The notes under the pieces: generated by a model | The model's input: the letters and a program-made list of their open reading frames with translations, nothing else | Database searches by the model: none | What the model was told of the DNA's origin: nothing | Part shown: piece after piece, positions 42,923 through 50,327 of the stretch | How positions within the stretch are numbered: the first letter of the stretch is position 1 | How the letters are laid out: every line of letters begins with the position of its first letter | Made by a program: the position numbers and the translations under genes | Source of the DNA: Amycolatopsis saalfeldensis | GTDB lineage: Bacteria > Actinomycetota > Actinomycetes > Mycobacteriales > Pseudonocardiaceae | DNA: 64,000 nt | Assembly (NCBI RefSeq): GCF_900110575.1 | Contig: NZ_FOEF01000018.1 | Span: 124,001 to 188,000 of the forward strand | Reading direction: 5' to 3'

Positions 42923-44193
42923 GCCTCGGCGTCCGCCTGCGGGTGCCCGGCCGCAAACGGTTCGGCGGGGTGTTCAGCGGCGACAGCGCCACGTTTGTGC
43001 TGATCTTCGGCGGCGGCTTCCTGTTCACCGCGTTCTTCCGCACGGACTCCTGGCATCGGGTCCTTTTCGGACAGTCTCCTGTGGACTATCCGGCGGTGCT
43101 GGGCCTGGTCCTGCTGTGCTGCGCCGTCGGCTGGCGAAGCCTGCTGCGCCGCGGCTTCGTGTGGGCCGAGCCCGCCGAGCTGACGTGGATGGACTTCGCG
43201 CGCGTCGACCGTCGCCGCGTGGTGGCAGCGCGGTTCGCGGGCGCGCTGACCGGGTTCGTCGCGGTGGTCGCGTACGTGGCCGCGCTGATGCTGGCCGTCG
43301 GCGGCGGCGGGCCGGATCTGTGGCGCGCGGGGTTCGCGTTGATCGTGGGGAGCGCGGTGCTGGCCTTCGCGACGGCGCGGCGCACGGCGTTGCGGGTCGA
43401 CCCGGCGGGCCCGCTGGTGCTGGCGGTCGCGGGGGTCGCGATCGCGGCGGCGCGCCTCGGGCCGTCGCCGGTGCAGTATGTCGGCGCGGCGGTGCTGCTG
43501 TGCGCGGTGGCGCTGGCGTTCGGCGGCGGGGCGGTGACGCGGGCGGGCCGCGCGGTGCTGCTCGACGGCTGGAACGCGCGGGTGCTGCGCTCGGTCGCGG
43601 TCACCTTCCTCGACCCGATGATGATGCTGCCGGAGTCGGCGCCCGCGGGCTCGTGGTCGCTGCGCCACCCGTCGGCGCTGCGGCTGGCCTGGGCGGGCGT
43701 CGTCGGCCGCTCGCGGTACCTGGGCGCGTTGCTGCTGGTGGCGCTGGCCGTGGCGGTCGGCCACGTCGCCGTGCCGACGTTGCCGGGCGCGGTCCTGGTG
43801 GGGCTGGGCGCGTACGTCGCATTGACACCGTTCGGCGCCGGGCTCGGCGTGCTTTGGCGCAACCCGGGCCGTCGGCGGTGGCTGGGCTCGTCCGACCTCG
43901 AACTGGTGGTGACGCACGGCGTGGCGCTGGTGGTGGTCGCCGTGGTGTGGTCGGTGCTGCTCGGCGCGGGGCTGCTGGCGCTGGGCACGTCCGTTTCGGG
44001 GCTGGCGTGGACGATGCTGCCAGTGGCCGTGCTGGCGGTGCTGCGGACGGTGACGCGTAAGCCGGTGGACTACAGCAGCGCGGGCTTCGTGGACACCCCC
44101 GCCGGTCCCCTGCCCGCGAACCTCGCGCGTCAGCTGTTCCGGGGCCCGGACCTGCTGGTGGCCGGGATCGTGGTGCTGTCGCTGATCGGCTGA
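42919..44193 (+). CDS. Polytopic permease partner of SAGQ-type ATPase, copy 1
   Basis: 424 residues with about ten hydrophobic segments. Not assignable to a standard ABC-2 or FtsX family by eye. It shares with the permease at 62.4-63.6 kb the cytoplasmic block after helix 2 (AEPAELTWMDF) and the C-terminal end (LRTVTR..., NLARQLFRGPDLLVAGIV). GTG 42919 overlaps the ATPase stop (GTGA). No outer domain or catalytic motif is visible. It probably forms the membrane channel of an exporter of unknown cargo. Confidence 0.78.
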   Translation: MSLGVRLRVPGRKRFGGVFSGDSATFVLIFGGGFLFTAFFRTDSWHRVLFGQSPVDYPAVLGLVLLCCAVGWRSLLRRGFVWAEPAELTWMDFARVDRRRVVAARFAGALTGFVAVVAYVAALMLAVGGGGPDLWRAGFALIVGSAVLAFATARRTALRVDPAGPLVLAVAGVAIAAARLGPSPVQYVGAAVLLCAVALAFGGGAVTRAGRAVLLDGWNARVLRSVAVTFLDPMMMLPESAPAGSWSLRHPSALRLAWAGVVGRSRYLGALLLVALAVAVGHVAVPTLPGAVLVGLGAYVALTPFGAGLGVLWRNPGRRRWLGSSDLELVVTHGVALVVVAVVWSVLLGAGLLALGTSVSGLAWTMLPVAVLAVLRTVTRKPVDYSSAGFVDTPAGPLPANLARQLFRGPDLLVAGIVVLSLIG

Positions 44194-44238
44194 GCCGGGC
44201 GCGGCGCGTTAGGCTCCACCCGGACGAGAGGAGTTCTG

Positions 44239-44814
44239 GTGGGCGGCGGACACGCACCGGGCACCGGGCGCAGGGCGACCACCGAGTTCCCGCCTGCCTG
44301 GAGCGACGAGCAGATCATCGCGGTCGTCAAGGACGTCGCGAACGACCCGGGCGAGCCGCGGGTCCGGCAGTACAACGGCCGCTGGCGCTGCGCCGGCGAG
44401 CGCTACGGCGTCCAGGTCGTGGTGCTGGTCGACGCCGAGGGCTTTGTCCACACGGGATACCCGCTCGCCGGCCTCGGCGTGGTCCGCAACCCGGACGCCG
44501 CGCGCGACCCGGCGAACCCCACCGTCGCCGACGCCGCCGAGAACCGCATCAGCTACTTCCTCGACAGCCTGCTGAGCCTGCTCGCCGACCGTTTCACCCC
44601 GGCCGAGCTGACCCACTACCGCAGCCTCCAGTGGTCCGGCGAGTGGGAGGAACTGGCGGACGCGCTGTCCGCCCACATCACCGTCGCCGACCTGCCCCTG
44701 ACCCCGGACGAGCTTTCGGACTTCGAAAAGCTGCTGAACTCGTTCGACCTGCCGGTGAAGGATTGCTTGTACATCAACGATCGGGACCACATCCTGAACC
44801 GCCTGCGCGGCTGA
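44239..44814 (+). CDS. EndoU C-terminal half fused to MafI-like immunity domain
   Basis: 191 residues in two parts. Residues 2-90 (GGGHAPGTG, TEFPPAWSDEQIIAVVKDVA, RYGVQVVVLVDAEGFVHTGY, GVVRNP) follow the C-terminal half of bacterial EndoU RNase toxins, beginning at the second active-site His; the first His and preceding strands are absent. Residues ~98-191 (RISYFLDSLLSLLADRFTP, WSGEWEELADALSAHI, FEKLLNSF) resemble MafI-type immunity proteins. It is therefore likely a non-catalytic toxin remnant fused to its antidote. GTG 44239 has GAGAGGAG upstream and TAGGCT (44209-44214) as a possible -10. Assignments are from memory of the families. Confidence 0.55.
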   Translation: MGGGHAPGTGRRATTEFPPAWSDEQIIAVVKDVANDPGEPRVRQYNGRWRCAGERYGVQVVVLVDAEGFVHTGYPLAGLGVVRNPDAARDPANPTVADAAENRISYFLDSLLSLLADRFTPAELTHYRSLQWSGEWEELADALSAHITVADLPLTPDELSDFEKLLNSFDLPVKDCLYINDRDHILNRLRG

Positions 44815-44829
44815 GGTTGCGCGCAGGCT

Positions 44830-45111
44830 TCAGCTGGCTTGCGAGAACTCCCCCGCGCCGGCCCCAGCGCCCTCGGAACAAGCCTCGCGCAGCACGTCCA
44901 GCGGCATCGCCACCGCGTCGGCGATCGCGGCGACCGTGAAGAACGCCGGGGTCGGGATTCGGCCGGTCTCGATCTTCCGCAGGGTTTCCACCGAGATCCC
45001 CGCCTCGGCGGCGACGTCGACCATGCTCCGGGCGCCGCGGGCCGCGCGCAGCGCCACGCCGAGCCGCTCACCTCGTGAGCGTTCCTCTTCCGTCAGCGGC
45101 ACCCGCACCAT
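44830..45111 (-). CDS. XRE-family helix-turn-helix regulator, small
   Basis: 93 residues. A Cro/C1-type HTH spans about 15-70 (RLGVALRAARGARSMVDVA, then AGISVETLRKIETGRIPTPA) and a short Ala/Gly-rich tail ends it. ATG 45111 is chosen over upstream in-frame starts because TAGACT (45119-45124) lies 7 bases before it and the HTH is complete. It is convergent with the EndoU/MafI-like gene and next to a DnaA-box cluster. Targets are unknown. Confidence 0.85.
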   Translation of the reverse strand: MVRVPLTEEERSRGERLGVALRAARGARSMVDVAAEAGISVETLRKIETGRIPTPAFFTVAAIADAVAMPLDVLREACSEGAGAGAGEFSQAS

Positions 45112-45132
45112 GCCCGGCAGTCTAGCCGAAAG

Positions 45133-45321
45133 TTGTCCACCGCCTGTGGATAACTCTGTGCACAAGCTGTGGGAAAGTGGCCCCGCCTGGGGAAAACCCG
45201 GTGGGTCCACAACACCTTGGGGCTCCACCCACCGGCCGCTACCGGCAGTGGGACACCCGACCGCTCATGATCGGCCGGCCCGAGGCCGTCCACAAGGCAG
45301 TCCTCCACGATCTTGTCCACA
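45133..45321. promoter_or_regulatory. Cluster of DnaA-box-like sequences
   Basis: In the ~385-base gap before the symporter operon I see TTGTCCACC (45133-45141), TTATCCACA on the minus strand (45145-45153), TTGTGCACA minus (45157-45165), GGGTCCACA (45203-45211), CCGTCCACA (45286-45294) and TTGTCCACA (45313-45321). The actinomycete DnaA box is close to TTGTCCACA, so three or four are good matches. There is no dnaA, dnaN or A/T-rich unwinding region, so this is not oriC. A DnaA-titration or regulatory site is inferred. The rest of the gap to 45496 holds the symporter promoter region. Confidence 0.55.
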
Positions 45322-45470
45322 ACCCGCGCCGAAACCCGCAGCCATCCCCAGCCACTCCGGCAAGCCAGTGAACGCCACCTTCGCCAGGCCCGTGACCAGC
45401 GCTGATCAAATCGATATCGGACACGCGTGACGCCCGGGAGGCCGAAGTTCTAGGGTCAGCCCGGTCGCGT

Positions 45471-45492
45471 GTTACGTGAGTGTTAGGTGAGG
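45471..45492 (+). repeat. 11-base direct repeat before DUF3311 gene
   Basis: GTTACGTGAGT and GTTAGGTGAGG stand head-to-tail (9 of 11 identical). The second includes the GGTGAGG ribosome site. A direct-repeat regulator site is possible; chance similarity is not excluded. Confidence 0.3.
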
Positions 45493-45496
45493 TTCG

Positions 45497-45778
45497 ATGT
45501 CCACTGCCAAACAGGATGGGCGGGTGCGCGGGTTCCAGTTCAGTCCGTGGAACCTGCTGTTGATCATCCCGCTGCTGATCCTGGTCACCCCGCTGTTCAA
45601 CTTCGACGGCCCGCGCTTGTTCGGGATGCCGTTCTTCTACTGGTTCCAGCTCGCGTTCGTCGTGATCGGCGTGCTCTGCACCGGCATCGTCTACTGGGCG
45701 ACGCGCCAGAAGCCCGGCAGCACCGGCGGCAAGGACGAGCTGAGCGTGGACGATCTCGACGAGGGTGAGGCCCGATGA
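45497..45778 (+). CDS. DUF3311 small membrane protein
   Basis: 93 residues with two membrane helices (about 17-35 and 47-70) and an acidic C-terminus. DUF3311 genes are usually followed by a sodium:solute symporter of the MctP/MctC class and probably encode its small subunit. It overlaps that gene by 4 bases here. GTGAGG lies 4 bases before the ATG. Confidence 0.88.
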   Translation: MSTAKQDGRVRGFQFSPWNLLLIIPLLILVTPLFNFDGPRLFGMPFFYWFQLAFVVIGVLCTGIVYWATRQKPGSTGGKDELSVDDLDEGEAR

Positions 45779-47427
45779 CCATCCAGTGGCTCGAGCTGAC
45801 GGTTTTCATCGTCCTCTTCCTGATCGTCACCGTGCTGGGCTTCGTGGCCTCGCGCTGGAAGGCCGGGGCGAACCTGGACCACCTCGACGAATGGGGCCTC
45901 GGCGGCCGCAAGTTCGGCTCGTGGATCACGTGGTTCCTGCTCGGCGGTGACCTCTACACGGCGTACACGTTCGTCGCCGTGCCCGCGCTCGTGTTCAGCG
46001 CCGGCGCGCTGGGCATGTACGCGCTGCCTTACACGATCGTCGTCTACCCGATCGTCCTGCTGCCCGCGCTGCGCATGTGGTCGGTCAGCCGGTCGCGCGG
46101 CTACGTGACGCCGGCCGACTTCGTCCGCGGCCGCTTCGGCTCGCCGACGCTCGCGCTGCTGATCGCGATCACGGGCATCGTCGCGACCATGCCGTACATC
46201 GCGCTGCAGCTGGTGGGCCTCGAGGCCGTGCTGCGCACGATGGGCATCAACGGCTCCGGCATCGTCGGGCACCTGCCGCTGCTGGTCGCGTTCCTGATCC
46301 TGGCGCTGTACACGTACCAGTCGGGCCTGCGCGCGCCCGCGCTGATCGCGTTCGTCAAGGACATCCTGATCTACATCGTGATCATCGTGGCGATCATCTA
46401 CCTGCCCTCGAAGCTGGGCGGCTGGTCGCACATCTTCGACCAGGCGCAGACGCAGCTGGCCAAGCCGAGCAAGGCGACCGGCAAGCCCGCGGGCTCGCTG
46501 CTGCTGAACGCGAACAACCAGCTGCAGTACGCCACCCTCGCGCTCGGTTCGGCGCTGGCGCTGTTCCTGTACCCGCACTCGCTGACCAGCGTGCTCGCCT
46601 CGCGCGGCCGCAACGTCATCAAGCGCAACATGGTCGCGCTGCCGGCCTACTCGTTCGTGCTGGGCCTGCTCGCGCTGCTCGGCTACGTGGCGATCAGCGC
46701 CGGCGTCAAGCCGCTGACCAACAACGCCACCGGCAAGCCCGACGGCAACACGATCGTCCCGCTGCTGTTCGACTCGCAGTTCGCGCACTGGTTCGCGGGC
46801 ATCGCGTTCGCCGCGATCGGCATCGGCGCGCTGGTGCCCGCCGCGATCATGTCGATCGCCGCGGCGAACCTGTGGACGCGCAACATCTACAAGGAGTACA
46901 TCCGCAAGGACGCCACGCCGAAGCAGGAGGCGAAGCAGGCGAAGCTCGCTTCGCTGGTGGTCAAGCTGGGCGCGGTGCTGGTGATCATCCTGATCGACCC
47001 GCAGTTCTCCATCGACCTGCAGCTCATCGGCGGCGTGCTGATCCTGCAGACGCTGCCGGCGGTCGCGATCGCGCTGTACACCCGCTGGTTCCACAAGGCC
47101 GGCCTGATCGCGGGCTGGATCGTGGGCATGGGCTGGGGCCTGATCATGCTGTACGGCATCCCCAACCCGGCCAACGGGAAACAGCACTTCGGCGGCTCGG
47201 CGCTGGCGATGGGCAACCTGTCGATCTTCGGCTGGCACCCGTTCGCCGGCTCGACGGTGCAGATCTACCCGGGCTTCGTGGCGCTGGTCGCGAACATCGT
47301 GGTCGCCGCGGTCGTCACGGTGATCGCGCGCCGGCTGAAGTGGCAGTCCGGCACGGACGAGACCGAGCCCGCGGACTACCACGCCGACGAGCACGACAAG
47401 GACCTGCGGCCCATCGGCGTCCACTGA
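45775..47427 (+). CDS. Sodium:solute symporter, monocarboxylate (MctP/MctC) type
   Basis: 550 residues, about 13 membrane helices of the SSS/LeuT fold. GLGGRKFGSWITWFLLGGDL opens the unwound first core helix, and YVTPADFVRGRFGSP and AIGIGALVPAAIMSIAAANL (Na+-site region of helix 8) are typical. Relatives with a DUF3311 partner import lactate, pyruvate, acetate or propionate. The acidic, His-containing C-terminus is cytoplasmic. It is coupled to the DUF3311 gene (ATGA), and a strong terminator follows. Proximity to pckA fits use of gluconeogenic acids, though the two are not co-transcribed. Confidence 0.88.
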   Translation: MTIQWLELTVFIVLFLIVTVLGFVASRWKAGANLDHLDEWGLGGRKFGSWITWFLLGGDLYTAYTFVAVPALVFSAGALGMYALPYTIVVYPIVLLPALRMWSVSRSRGYVTPADFVRGRFGSPTLALLIAITGIVATMPYIALQLVGLEAVLRTMGINGSGIVGHLPLLVAFLILALYTYQSGLRAPALIAFVKDILIYIVIIVAIIYLPSKLGGWSHIFDQAQTQLAKPSKATGKPAGSLLLNANNQLQYATLALGSALALFLYPHSLTSVLASRGRNVIKRNMVALPAYSFVLGLLALLGYVAISAGVKPLTNNATGKPDGNTIVPLLFDSQFAHWFAGIAFAAIGIGALVPAAIMSIAAANLWTRNIYKEYIRKDATPKQEAKQAKLASLVVKLGAVLVIILIDPQFSIDLQLIGGVLILQTLPAVAIALYTRWFHKAGLIAGWIVGMGWGLIMLYGIPNPANGKQHFGGSALAMGNLSIFGWHPFAGSTVQIYPGFVALVANIVVAAVVTVIARRLKWQSGTDETEPADYHADEHDKDLRPIGVH

Positions 47428-47438
47428 GGACAGTGAAG

Positions 47439-47472
47439 AGCCCCCTCGCCTACGTCGGCGAGGGGGCTTTTT
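47439..47472 (+). terminator. Symporter-operon terminator overlapping a convergent gene end
   Basis: AGCCCCCTCGCC (47439-47450) pairs perfectly with 47457-47468 around a 6-base loop, followed by T5. The right arm and loop also encode the last residues and the stop of the convergent ceramidase-like gene. Confidence 0.93.
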
Positions 47473-48076
47473 CCTTGCTGATCATCGCCTTCGACACCAC
47501 GTACAGCACCAGGGCGTTGAGCAGGTGCCACAGGAAGTGCGTGCCGGTCGGGAAATCGCCGCAGGCGACCCCGTCGATGCTGCGGAACGCCAGCGACAGT
47601 GCGAAAAGCGCGCCGGCGATCGCGAAGTGCGTCCAATACGGGTCTCGCGCGTACAGCAGCACGCCGGCGAACACCACCAGGCCCACGAGCGCCGGCAGGT
47701 ACAGCCCGCCGCCGAGCGCGGCCATGGCGACGGTGAGCACCACGAACGCGGGCGCCGCCAGCCATGACAGCTTCAGCCTCACGCGCAGGAAGACGTGCGG
47801 GAACATCGCCGCGTAGTACAGGACGAACACGAGGATGAAGCCGGAGTCGGCGGCCCCGCCCCAGCGCGTTGCCGTCAGGTGGAACACCGTGCTGGCCAGG
47901 AACACCAGCCCGACGAGGACCGCCAGGGTGCGGCCGGTCCGCGCGCCGTGGGCCCGCCACCAGACCGCGGCCGCGGCGACCAGGAACGCCAGGTTGGTGA
48001 GGTCGTTGAGCGGCTCGCCCCACAGGCCGGGGGCGATGCGCTCGCAGTAACCGTCCACGTACGCGGTCCAGTCCAC
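47450..48076 (-). CDS. Ceramidase-like (CREST-family) membrane hydrolase
   Basis: 208 residues, seven predicted membrane helices. DGYCERIAPGLWGEPLNDLT at the N-terminus, STVFHLTATRWGGAADSGF in helix 3 and GTHFLWHLLNALVLYV near the C-terminus match the alkaline ceramidase (PF05875) pattern, whose His and Asp residues bind zinc for amide hydrolysis. Actinomycetes generally lack sphingolipids, so another lipid amide is likely. GTG 48076 has GAGGAG 12 bases upstream. Its final codons lie within the symporter terminator. It runs after the pentapeptide gene in the same direction, 16 bases apart. Confidence 0.8.
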   Translation of the reverse strand: MDWTAYVDGYCERIAPGLWGEPLNDLTNLAFLVAAAAVWWRAHGARTGRTLAVLVGLVFLASTVFHLTATRWGGAADSGFILVFVLYYAAMFPHVFLRVRLKLSWLAAPAFVVLTVAMAALGGGLYLPALVGLVVFAGVLLYARDPYWTHFAIAGALFALSLAFRSIDGVACGDFPTGTHFLWHLLNALVLYVVSKAMISKEKAPSPT

Positions 48077-48092
48077 GAGGACACCTAACTCC

Positions 48093-49430
48093 TCACGGGT
48101 GCGCGCCCGGCGCCGGGGTCTCCTGGACCAGCCGGGCCCACGGCGCCGAGGCGTCGAGCCCGGGCGCGGCCCAACCGGGCGGCCAGGAACAGACCACCGG
48201 GCCCTCCCGATCCGCGCGGACCTTCGCCCGGCCGAGGTCGGGCGGCCCGGCGAAGGTCGCTTCGTCGAAGACGACGTCTCCGCAGAACTCGGCGCGCGTG
48301 AAGTTGGCGTGGACCGCGAAGCGGGTACGGCGGAACCCCGCGTAACCCGCGAAGGAAGCCGCCTCGAACTCGGCGAGCTGCGCGAAGGCCACGCGGTTGA
48401 ACGTCGTGTAGTCCCCGAACCTCGTGCTCACGAAGCTGCCGATCCCGCCGAACTCGGCGCGCCGGAAGATCGCTCCCCGTTCGAATTCGGTGGCCGAGAA
48501 GGAGGTTTCGCCGGCGAAGACGGCATCCTCGAACTCGGCGTCGTCCGCGAAGACCGCGTAGCCGAATCTGGCCGGCCCGTCGAACCGGGCCCCGTCGAAA
48601 CCGGCGGTCCAGGAGAACTCGGCGGCGCCGAAGTCCGCTTCACCGGTGACCTGCGTGTCCAGGAAAGACGCGCGCCCGGTGAGTTGCGCCGATCGCAGGC
48701 GGATCGTCCGGAGCCGGCACCCGCTCAGGTCGACGTCGACCAGCTCCGCGCCGGTGAGGTCCAGGTCGATGTCCGGCCAGAAGGCGCTGACCGGGTCCGG
48801 GCCGGGACCGGGGCGCGTGTGGTGCTCGAGAAGCCGTTGCGCGGTAAGGCGAACTTCGCTTTCCTGCGGCCACTCCCCCTCCGGCGGCATCCGCAGGTAC
48901 GCGCAGATCACGTTGACGATCGTCTGCCGCAGCCGCGGATCGTCGCTGTCCTGGCCGAGCCGTTCCAGCGCGTACAGCCCGCCGAGCCGGACCGGGGCTT
49001 TGTCCGAACCGAGCTGGTCCACCCCCTTGCCGTACAGCTCGGTGATCCGCCGGGCCGTCGCGTCCTCGTGCGCGTCGGCGGCGAGGCGCAGCTGGTGGGC
49101 GTGGTTCTCCGCGGCCACCTTCTCCGTATGGGCGGCGGCGCGTTCCGCGAGCTGGTGCGCCTCGTACTTCTGCAGCAGGTCCAGCTTCGTCGACCGCTGT
49201 TTGCGCACCGCCAGCCACAGCGCGACCGCGCCGCCGAGGCCGACGCCGAGGGTGCCGCCGGTGCGGATGGCGTCGAGCTGGTCGCCGCCGAGGGCGAACG
49301 CGAGCAGCAGCCAGGTCACCGCCACCGCGACGAGCACCATCACCGGCAGCCCGACCGAGATCACCCAGCGCGGGATGGGTCGCAGAATCGGGCGCGGCTC
49401 GTCAGCGGTCACCCGACCACTTTGGCTCAT
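48093..49430 (-). CDS. Membrane-anchored pentapeptide-repeat protein
   Basis: 445 residues. Two N-terminal membrane helices (about 22-48 and 58-76), a coiled-coil region (~78-130), a helical domain (~130-200) and a C-terminal block of A(D/N)LxX-like repeats (~225-400, e.g. ADFGAAEFSWTAGFDGARF) forming a right-handed beta helix. Many repeat positions are Phe, the centre-facing residue of pentapeptide coils. Proteins of this plan are common in actinomycetes; their role is unknown. It is likely co-transcribed with the ceramidase-like gene downstream. Confidence 0.85.
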   Translation of the reverse strand: MSQSGRVTADEPRPILRPIPRWVISVGLPVMVLVAVAVTWLLLAFALGGDQLDAIRTGGTLGVGLGGAVALWLAVRKQRSTKLDLLQKYEAHQLAERAAAHTEKVAAENHAHQLRLAADAHEDATARRITELYGKGVDQLGSDKAPVRLGGLYALERLGQDSDDPRLRQTIVNVICAYLRMPPEGEWPQESEVRLTAQRLLEHHTRPGPGPDPVSAFWPDIDLDLTGAELVDVDLSGCRLRTIRLRSAQLTGRASFLDTQVTGEADFGAAEFSWTAGFDGARFDGPARFGYAVFADDAEFEDAVFAGETSFSATEFERGAIFRRAEFGGIGSFVSTRFGDYTTFNRVAFAQLAEFEAASFAGYAGFRRTRFAVHANFTRAEFCGDVVFDEATFAGPPDLGRAKVRADREGPVVCSWPPGWAAPGLDASAPWARLVQETPAPGAHP

Positions 49431-49474
49431 CGAGGCCCGGCCCGGGGCCGGAACGCACGGGTTAGCGTGGAGCC

Positions 49475-50038
49475 ATGAGCGATGCGGTGAGCCGGTTCCC
49501 GGTGACGGAACTCGAAGACCTGCCAGCAGACCTGCGCGAGCGAGTGGGCGCCATCGCGGAGAAGTCCGGGTTCACGCCCAACATCTTCCGCGCGCTGGGC
49601 CACCGCCCGGCCGAGCTGAGGGCGTTCCTCGACTATCACGACGCGCTTATGGAACGCGAGGGCGGACTCACCAAGGCCGAGCGCGAGCTGGTGGTCGTCG
49701 CGACGTCCGGCGCCAACCACTGCACCTACTGCGTTGTCGCGCACGGGGCGATCCTGCGGATCCGGGCGAAGGACCCCGAGCTGGCCGACCGGGTTTCGAG
49801 CAACCCGTGGCAGGTCGAGCTGGACGAGCGTGGCCGCGCGATCGTCGACCTCGCGCGGGATTCCGCGCTGTTCGGCGAGCCCGACCTCGAGGCGGCGCGC
49901 GACGCGGGGCTCACCGAGGACGAGATTTGGGACGTCGGCGCCATCACCGCGCTGTTCGCGATGTCCAACCGGCTCGCGCACCTGACCGCGCTCAAGCCGA
50001 ACGCCGAGTTCTACCTGATGGGCCGGCAGAAGCGGTAG
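49475..50038 (+). CDS. Carboxymuconolactone-decarboxylase/AhpD-like peroxidase
   Basis: 187 residues, all-helical. The redox pair in GANHCTYCVVAHGA (Cys-x-x-Cys with a following His) is the AhpD-type active site of alkylhydroperoxidases, and LTKAERELVVVATS precedes it as usual. It belongs to the peroxidase-related (Pcd/YciW-like) subfamily by length. ATG 49475 has TAGCGT (49463-49468) 6 bases upstream and no ribosome site. Divergent from the pentapeptide gene; its stop nearly abuts the convergent small gene. Confidence 0.85.
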   Translation: MSDAVSRFPVTELEDLPADLRERVGAIAEKSGFTPNIFRALGHRPAELRAFLDYHDALMEREGGLTKAERELVVVATSGANHCTYCVVAHGAILRIRAKDPELADRVSSNPWQVELDERGRAIVDLARDSALFGEPDLEAARDAGLTEDEIWDVGAITALFAMSNRLAHLTALKPNAEFYLMGRQKR

Positions 50039-50039
50039 C

Positions 50040-50327
50040 TCAGAACCGGTAGAACGGCCCGGGCAGGTCGCGGCTCAGCTCGAACCGGCCGCGCAGCCAT
50101 CCGCGCAGCCGGGCCACCGGCTTCGTCCACACGCGCGGCGCCGGGCCGAAGTACCGCGGGTCCTCGTGCGGGGTGAACGCGTCGCCGGTCAGCACGACGA
50201 CGTCGTGGCCCTGCGGGCACCGGCCGGACACGGAGATCATGCCGCGGGTCAGGTTCTCCACCCAGTCGACCTCGTCGACGCCCAGCAGCGTGCGGCGTTC
50301 GCAGACGGCGCAGTACACAACGAACAT
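50040..50327 (-). CDS. Small Cys-containing hypothetical protein
   Basis: 95 residues. CAVCERRTL (Cys-x-x-Cys, 6-9) and GRCPQGHDVV (Cys ~37) suggest a single zinc ribbon with one Cys or His ligand replaced. The C-terminal half is basic and aromatic. Not assigned. Its ATG follows directly after the TAG of the MarR-GNAT gene, so translation is coupled. Confidence 0.7.
   Translation of the reverse strand: MFVVYCAVCERRTLLGVDEVDWVENLTRGMISVSGRCPQGHDVVVLTGDAFTPHEDPRYFGPAPRVWTKPVARLRGWLRGRFELSRDLPGPFYRF

Noticed and set aside
45133..45321. DnaA-box cluster as the chromosomal origin
   Set aside because: No dnaA, dnaN, rpmH or A/T-rich unwinding region is near, and only three or four boxes are good matches, fewer than in known actinomycete origins.
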